A stretch of 64,000 bases of DNA from Fodinibacter sp963730365 (GTDB lineage Bacteria > Actinomycetota > Actinomycetes > Actinomycetales > Dermatophilaceae), in NCBI GenBank assembly GCA_963730365.1, contig CAVSRM010000003.1, forward strand, positions 434,001-498,000. Direction: 5' to 3'. The notes beneath the pieces were generated by a model, which did not search any database, was not told the DNA's origin, and worked only from the letters and a program-made list of their open reading frames with translations. The translations under genes and the position numbers were made by a program. Shown one piece after another: positions 59,875 to 64,000 of this stretch; positions within the stretch are counted from its first letter, which is position 1, and each line of letters starts with the position of its first letter.

Positions 59875-59888
59875 GTATCCGATACGGA
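59875..59888. promoter_or_regulatory. Candidate TetR operator
   Basis: Overlapping palindromes GTATC-C-GATAC and TCCG-ATA-CGGA lie between the thiolase and TetR starts. Position suggests regulation of both divergent genes. Confidence 0.35.
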
Positions 59889-59914
59889 CGGTAGCAGGTA
59901 CTGGCGGTTTCTGC

Positions 59915-59920
59915 TAGCGT
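59915..59920 (+). promoter_or_regulatory. -10 box of the TetR gene (likely leaderless)
   Basis: TAGCGT ends 7 bases before the GTG at 59928. Confidence 0.45.
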
Positions 59921-59927
59921 CCGATCC

Positions 59928-60629
59928 GTGAGTGGGTCACCGACCGGTCTAGACGGCCGCAGTTCGCGCTGGGACGAGCATCGCCTCGCTCGCCGGGGTG
60001 AGCTCGTCGAGGCCACGCTGCGCGCGATCCGGGTGCACGGTGCCGGCGTGGGCATGGATGAGATCGCCGCAACGGCCGGCACGTCGAAGACCGTCGTCTA
60101 CCGCCACTTCACCGATCGTGCGGGGCTCTACACAGCCGTGTCGGAACGGGTTGACGCCACCATCATCCGGGGCCTGACCCGCGCCGCGGAGGGCGCCGCC
60201 GACGAGGCCGGCCCCCTGCACGCGCGCGAGGTCGTCCGGGGCGCCATCGCGGCCTACCTCGAGCTCGTCGAGGAGGACCCCGAGGTCTACCGCTTCATCG
60301 TGAACGCCCCGATCGTGCCCGCCGGCGAACGGTCCGGACGGGACGTCGCCGCGGGGATGACGGACCGGATCTCCGCGCACGTCGCCGAGCTCGTCGAGGC
60401 GGGCCTCACACACCGCTCGGCTGGACGCGGCCCGCTCACCTCGTCGGCGCGCCCCACGTCGGACGGGGGGCAACGCCTCTGGGGGGTGGCCCTCGTGGGC
60501 ATGGTCCGCGCGAGTGCCGACGCCTGGCTCGCCGCCGGGGGCGCGGCATCCGGCGCCACGCGGGAGGAGCTCGCGGACGACCTCACCGCCCTTGCCTGGG
60601 AGGGGCTCTCCACGCTCGAGAGGGGCTAG
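59928..60629 (+). CDS. TetR-family transcriptional regulator
   Basis: A 233-residue repressor. Helix-turn-helix at about residues 43-67: GVGMDEIAATAGTSKTVVYR then HFTDRAGLYTAV. The C-terminal part is the ligand domain. It diverges from the thiolase-FabG-MaoC operon and likely represses it, with an acyl-CoA as inducer (inference). The stop codon shares CTAG with the convergent methyltransferase stop. Confidence 0.88.
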   Translation: MSGSPTGLDGRSSRWDEHRLARRGELVEATLRAIRVHGAGVGMDEIAATAGTSKTVVYRHFTDRAGLYTAVSERVDATIIRGLTRAAEGAADEAGPLHAREVVRGAIAAYLELVEEDPEVYRFIVNAPIVPAGERSGRDVAAGMTDRISAHVAELVEAGLTHRSAGRGPLTSSARPTSDGGQRLWGVALVGMVRASADAWLAAGGAASGATREELADDLTALAWEGLSTLERG

Positions 60630-61885
60630 GGGCGCCACCAGGGGCGAAGGGGCAGCTCGCTCGCGCCGTTCGCCTCCGGCCGCTGCGCCAGCACCTGGTG
60701 GAGCTGCACGTCGTTGCGCTCGAAGCCGAGCCGCGACCCGGCCATGTAGAGGCCCCACACCCGCGCCGTACCCTCGCCCACCTCCTCGGCGCACTGGTCC
60801 CAGTTCTCGACCAGGTTGAGGCACCACTGCGCCAGCGTCAGAGCGTAGTGGTGTCGCAGGTTCTCCTCGTGCAGCACCTCGATCCCGACGTCCTGGGCGG
60901 AGGAGATGATCCGCCCGGAGCCGGTGAGCTCGCCGTCGGGGAAGACGTAGCGATCAATGAAGTGGCCCGTCTCCTGACGCCGGTTGTGCGGGCGGGTGAT
61001 GCAGTGGTTGAGCAGCAGCCCTCCGGGTCGGAGCCGGTCCTGGATCCAGCCGAAGTACTCGGGGTAGCGTCGGACGCCGATGTGCTCGGTGAGGCCGATC
61101 GACGACACCGCGTCGAAACCGCTCTCGGAGACCGCGCGGTAGTCGCTGTGCCGGATCTCGGCGAGGTCCCCCAGCCCCTCGGCCTCGATGCGGGCCCGGC
61201 CCCACGCCGCCTGCTGCGCCGACAGGGTCACCCCGGTCACGCGCACCCCCCGGTGCGCGGCATAGCGAACCATTCCGCCCCAGCCGCAGCCGATGTCCAG
61301 GAGCCGGTCACCTGGTTGCAGTGCGAGCTTGTCGAAGACCAGCCGGTACTTGTTGTCCTGGGCCACCTCGAGCGAGGCATCGGTCTCAGGGAACGTGGCA
61401 CAGGTGTAGGTCATCGACGGGCCGAGCACGAGCTCGTAGAAGCGGTTCGAGACGTCGTAGTGGTGGTGGATCGCACCGGCGTCACGGATCATCGAGTGCC
61501 GAACACCCTCGGCGACGCGACGCCACCTCGGCGGTGTCTCCTGCGGCGGGGGCGGCGGGGGCGTGAGCCCCTTCATGCCGAGGGTCCGCGCCAGCTCCAG
61601 GGCCACGGCGGGCGACGGGCGACGGAACCTCAGGGTGGCCATGTCGACGAGGAGGTCGTAGGGGTCGCCCGGGTGCACGCCGTCGACGGTGAGGTCGCCG
61701 GCCACGTAGGCCCTGGCCAGGCCGAGGTCGCCCGGCGCCGTGGCCAGGTAGGCCGCGCCGCGCGGCGTCCGCAGGTTCAGTGCCCGGGCAGCCTCCGGTG
61801 GCCCGATCTGGGAGCCGTCATAGGCGACCAGTCGCAAGGGCAGTGGTCCCTCGACCACGGACTCGACGATCTCGGCGATGGACAT
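60626..61885 (-). CDS. tmsB: Cyclopropane-fatty-acid synthase-type methyltransferase (10-methylene fatty acid, TmsB/BfaB-like)
   Basis: A 419-residue SAM methyltransferase. SAM motif LLDIGCGWGGMVRYAAHRGV, catalytic region SSIGLTEHIGVRRYPEYFGW, and HHHYDVSNRFYELVLGPSMT. Cyclopropane synthase homologues next to an FAD-oxidoreductase convert oleoyl lipids to 10-methylene, then 10-methylstearoyl (tuberculostearic acid) products in actinobacteria. ATG at 61885. Neighbour pair and order support this, although a cyclopropane product is possible. Confidence 0.85.
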   Translation of the reverse strand: MSIAEIVESVVEGPLPLRLVAYDGSQIGPPEAARALNLRTPRGAAYLATAPGDLGLARAYVAGDLTVDGVHPGDPYDLLVDMATLRFRRPSPAVALELARTLGMKGLTPPPPPPQETPPRWRRVAEGVRHSMIRDAGAIHHHYDVSNRFYELVLGPSMTYTCATFPETDASLEVAQDNKYRLVFDKLALQPGDRLLDIGCGWGGMVRYAAHRGVRVTGVTLSAQQAAWGRARIEAEGLGDLAEIRHSDYRAVSESGFDAVSSIGLTEHIGVRRYPEYFGWIQDRLRPGGLLLNHCITRPHNRRQETGHFIDRYVFPDGELTGSGRIISSAQDVGIEVLHEENLRHHYALTLAQWCLNLVENWDQCAEEVGEGTARVWGLYMAGSRLGFERNDVQLHQVLAQRPEANGASELPLRPWWRP

Positions 61886-61904
61886 GGTTTCTCCCGTCGT
61901 GGAT

Positions 61905-63284
61905 CTAGGCGTTGTGAACGGTCTTGGCGTAGAGGCCCGGCAGGCGGTCGTCGGGGTCGTACCGGGCCTTGAGCGCGTCGTACCCGGGGCCACCGTAGAG
62001 GCTCGAGAACTCGTCCTCCTCGTAGAACGCCTCGGAGTAGAGCGACTTGTGCCCACCCAGCTCGGTCACCATCTGTTCGATTCGGCGGTTCATCGCCCCG
62101 GGGGTTCCCTCGGGGTCCGCCGGGACCGAGGACCAGAAGCCGACGTTGACATAGGCCTCCCCGGGCTCCAGGGGGTAGAGCGTCCAGGAGCGGCTGTCGC
62201 GAAGGCGTAACGGGCAGAGCCAGATCGGCTCGATGGGTACCTCGCGGAGGAACCAGCGGAGGAACTCCTCCGTGCGTGCCAGCGGGATCTCGACGTCCTG
62301 CACGACGCGCTCCCGGGGGGGCCGTCCGTGCAGCCCCTCGATGCGGTCGGCGATGGAGAACTGACGGTCGAGGCCGATGAGGCGCCAGTAGACGCTGCTG
62401 CGCAGCCAGCGACGGGGCCACAGCGATCGGATCCGCGGGTTCTGGGCACCGAAGGCCCGCGAGCACCAGAACCAGTCGGTGTCCCACCGCCAGAGGTAGT
62501 CATGGGACGTCAGCAGGTCGCGGCGGGGGTGCGGGTCGTCGTGCTGGATCGAGCGGTAGAAGATGTCTCGGCCCGTGTAGTCACTGGTCGGTGACGGGTC
62601 GTCGCTCCGGGCTCCCAGGACGAGGTAGGACTCCTCCGCGGAGAACACCACTCCGTCGACGTAGTCGACCTCCTCCCCCTCGTGCTGCGAGCTCGCGAGC
62701 ACGTCGCGGAGGGTTGCGAGGAGCGCGCCGAGGTCGTGGAACCGCACGTGCCGCAACGCGACTGCCCTCCCCACCGGCTCGAGCTCGATCCGCAGCCTGG
62801 TCGCGTAGCCGAGGGTGCCGTAGGAGTTGGCGAAACCGCGGAAGAGGTCGGCGTTCGTCGTCGGGTCGGCGGTGACGACCGACCCGTCTCCGATCAGCAC
62901 GTCCATCTCCAGGACGGACTCGTGGGGCAGCCCGTTGCGCCAGGACGTGGACTCGATACCCAGACCGGTCACCGCGCCGCCGAGCGTGATGGTGCGCAGC
63001 TGCGGGACTACGAGCGGAGCCAGTCCGTGGGCGAGCGTGACGTCGACCAGGTTCTCGTACGTGCACATCCCCTGGACGTCTGCGGTGCGCGCCTCACGGT
63101 CGACGCTGATCACTCCGGTGAGGCCGGAGGTGTCCAGGCCGGGGACGGATGATGTCACCCGCGGCCGGAAGAGGTTGGAGGTGCGCTTCGCCAGCCTGAC
63201 CCGCTCACCGACCGGCACGGCCCGGTGGCTCGCGACGAGGCGCTCGACCCCGGCGGCGTGGGCGGCGGTGCCGACCTCGCTCAC
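61905..63284 (-). CDS. tmsA: FAD-binding oxidoreductase (10-methylene reductase, TmsA/BfaA-like)
   Basis: A 459-residue FAD protein of the PCMH fold: PQLRTITLGGAVTGLGIEST is the FAD-binding loop, then DVLIGDGSVVTADPTTNADL. C-terminal substrate domain ends GLYAKTVHNA. Homologues (Rv3719, BfaA, TmsA) reduce the 10-methylene group made by the adjacent methyltransferase. GTG at 63284, weak ribosome site. 19 bases upstream of the methyltransferase in the same operon. Confidence 0.85.
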   Translation of the reverse strand: MSEVGTAAHAAGVERLVASHRAVPVGERVRLAKRTSNLFRPRVTSSVPGLDTSGLTGVISVDREARTADVQGMCTYENLVDVTLAHGLAPLVVPQLRTITLGGAVTGLGIESTSWRNGLPHESVLEMDVLIGDGSVVTADPTTNADLFRGFANSYGTLGYATRLRIELEPVGRAVALRHVRFHDLGALLATLRDVLASSQHEGEEVDYVDGVVFSAEESYLVLGARSDDPSPTSDYTGRDIFYRSIQHDDPHPRRDLLTSHDYLWRWDTDWFWCSRAFGAQNPRIRSLWPRRWLRSSVYWRLIGLDRQFSIADRIEGLHGRPPRERVVQDVEIPLARTEEFLRWFLREVPIEPIWLCPLRLRDSRSWTLYPLEPGEAYVNVGFWSSVPADPEGTPGAMNRRIEQMVTELGGHKSLYSEAFYEEDEFSSLYGGPGYDALKARYDPDDRLPGLYAKTVHNA

Positions 63285-63469
63285 GTGGCCATCTCGCTGA
63301 CGCTCGGGGCCACGTCGTGCCTCGCCCCGGGCCGCCCCCGCTCCGGAAAGGTCCGGATCTCGCGAACGCGCATGTCGTCCATGGCCCCTATCAAACACCC
63401 ACGGGGCTCCCCGCGGGCGCAGGCTCCGGTTGGAGTTCGGGCACCCTTCCCGCCGGGCCTCCCCGGTCC
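63285..63469. other. Gene-free stretch left of the integrase fragment
   Basis: No start with a ribosome site, repeat or stable hairpin was recognised. It likely holds the promoter of the tmsA-tmsB operon (minus strand). Confidence 0.3.
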
Positions 63470-63627
63470 AAACCCAACGACGGTCCTGCAGCAGCATCGC
63501 TGCTGCTGGCGCTCGCCGAAGCGATGCCGGAGCATCAGCGGGCGCTCACGCTGATGTGCGGCCTGTGCGGACTGCGGTTCGGCGAGACGGTCTCACTACG
63601 GCGACGAGACCTCGACCGCCGGCTCGC
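63470..63627 (+). pseudogene. Tyrosine-recombinase (phage integrase) fragment
   Basis: The plus-strand reading LLLALAEAMPEHQRALTLMC and GLCGLRFGETVSLRRRDLDR matches the integrase catalytic-domain start with its conserved Arg region. It is out of context, with no N- or C-terminal domain and no HxxR/Tyr motifs, so it is a fragment of a decayed mobile element. Confidence 0.7.
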
Positions 63628-63832
63628 TACGTCGAGCCGTTGCGCCGGTGAGGTGCCCGGCGCGTTCGCCCGTTGGACGGGACAGCAACCCGGTCGGCCC
63701 ACACGAGCCGCCTGTCGACTTCGGCCACCGGTTAAGCGCACGACTCTGCCGTGATCGGGGCGGGCGACAGGCGGCTACTAGTGGGACAGATCCGTTACGG
63801 TGCACACGCCAAGAGGCTGTCGCCGCGTTGCC

Positions 63833-64000
63833 CTACTCGGTGGTGGGTGAGCTCGGCCCGGCGTGGCCCTCGGGGCCGTGTCGCTTCATGAGCTGTGCGG
63901 TGGGGATGGTCGTGGTGGTGGGGTGGTCGACCTGGAGGGTGGTGTGGTCGATGTCGTAGTCGTCGGCAAGGAGCGTGGCGATCGCCTGTCGGCGTTCGTG
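63833..64000 (-). CDS. Cation diffusion facilitator transporter, C-terminal fragment, cut by window edge
   Basis: The last 55 codons of a minus-strand gene. The reading ERRQAIATLLADDYDIDHTT followed by LQVDHPTT fits the cytoplasmic domain of CDF metal exporters (the IDHTTLQVEH motif). The membrane part lies outside. Metal unknown. Confidence 0.6.
   Translation of the reverse strand, partial: HERRQAIATLLADDYDIDHTTLQVDHPTTTTIPTAQLMKRHGPEGHAGPSSPTTE

Overview
The window is high-GC DNA with dense, short-spaced genes, many GTG starts and frequent 4-base gene overlaps. It carries gene clusters typical of actinobacteria: pgsA-DUF881-small basic protein-DUF881-gcvH-garA-ftsR, xerD-parA-scpA-scpB-rluB-tyrA-cmk-der, HIT-PI synthase-patA-pimA, and yebC-ruvCAB-yajC-secDF-relA. 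A 10-methyl fatty acid gene pair and a phosphatidyl-inositol mannoside (PIM) lipid operon fit Micrococcales, possibly Intrasporangiaceae (a Janibacter- or Tetrasphaera-like genome). The family placement is an inference from gene content only. Nothing here looks like a plasmid or prophage; it reads as chromosomal core sequence with small accessory insertions.

Layout. 1-6100: the start of glycine decarboxylase gcvP behind a glycine riboswitch, then MerR regulator, bifunctional nuclease, FtsR, GarA, GcvH, DUF881/small-basic membrane proteins and a PgsA-type synthase, all on the minus strand. 6150-8300: a MalY/PatB-type lyase, a decayed minus-strand gene, and tRNA-Pro(GGG) with promoter and terminator. 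8450-17400: der, cmk, tyrA, rluB, scpB, scpA, parA, xerD and ald (cell division, chromosome segregation, translation). 17500-24750: a small membrane protein, hisS, an MBL-fold hydrolase, a cyclophilin, a DUF349 protein and the (p)ppGpp synthetase. 24800-31350: secF, secD, yajC, ruvB, ruvA, ruvC (with a LexA-like box) and yebC.

31340-41320: pdxT and pdxS are separated by an insertion carrying an acetyltransferase, a secreted M6 metalloprotease with a compensated double frameshift, and kynureninase. The PIM/phosphatidylinositol operon (membrane protein, pimA, patA, PI-phosphate synthase, HIT) follows. 41370-43730 holds four accessory genes (SDR, AraC, VOC, GNAT) between the HIT gene and thrS, which are neighbours in mycobacteria. 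44230-48830: thrS, a phosphotransferase and an FUSC-like membrane protein.

48870-54880 is the most unusual part. It holds a stand-alone cyclic-nucleotide-binding-fold protein, a calcineurin-like phosphoesterase, an MBL-fold hydrolase and a 1254-residue protein with two unequal class III cyclase domains plus ATPase and helical-repeat regions. This could be a cyclic-nucleotide circuit (hypothesis). 54940-63290: a secreted cysteine-containing protein, then lipid genes: MaoC-like hydratase, FabG4-like reductase, thiolase, a divergent TetR regulator, and a methyltransferase/FAD-oxidoreductase pair expected to make 10-methyl fatty acids. The right edge has an integrase fragment and the 3' end of a cation diffusion facilitator gene.

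Expression signals seen repeatedly are TANNNT -10 boxes 6-8 bases before the start codon (likely leaderless mRNAs) and GTGA stop/start overlaps (translational coupling).
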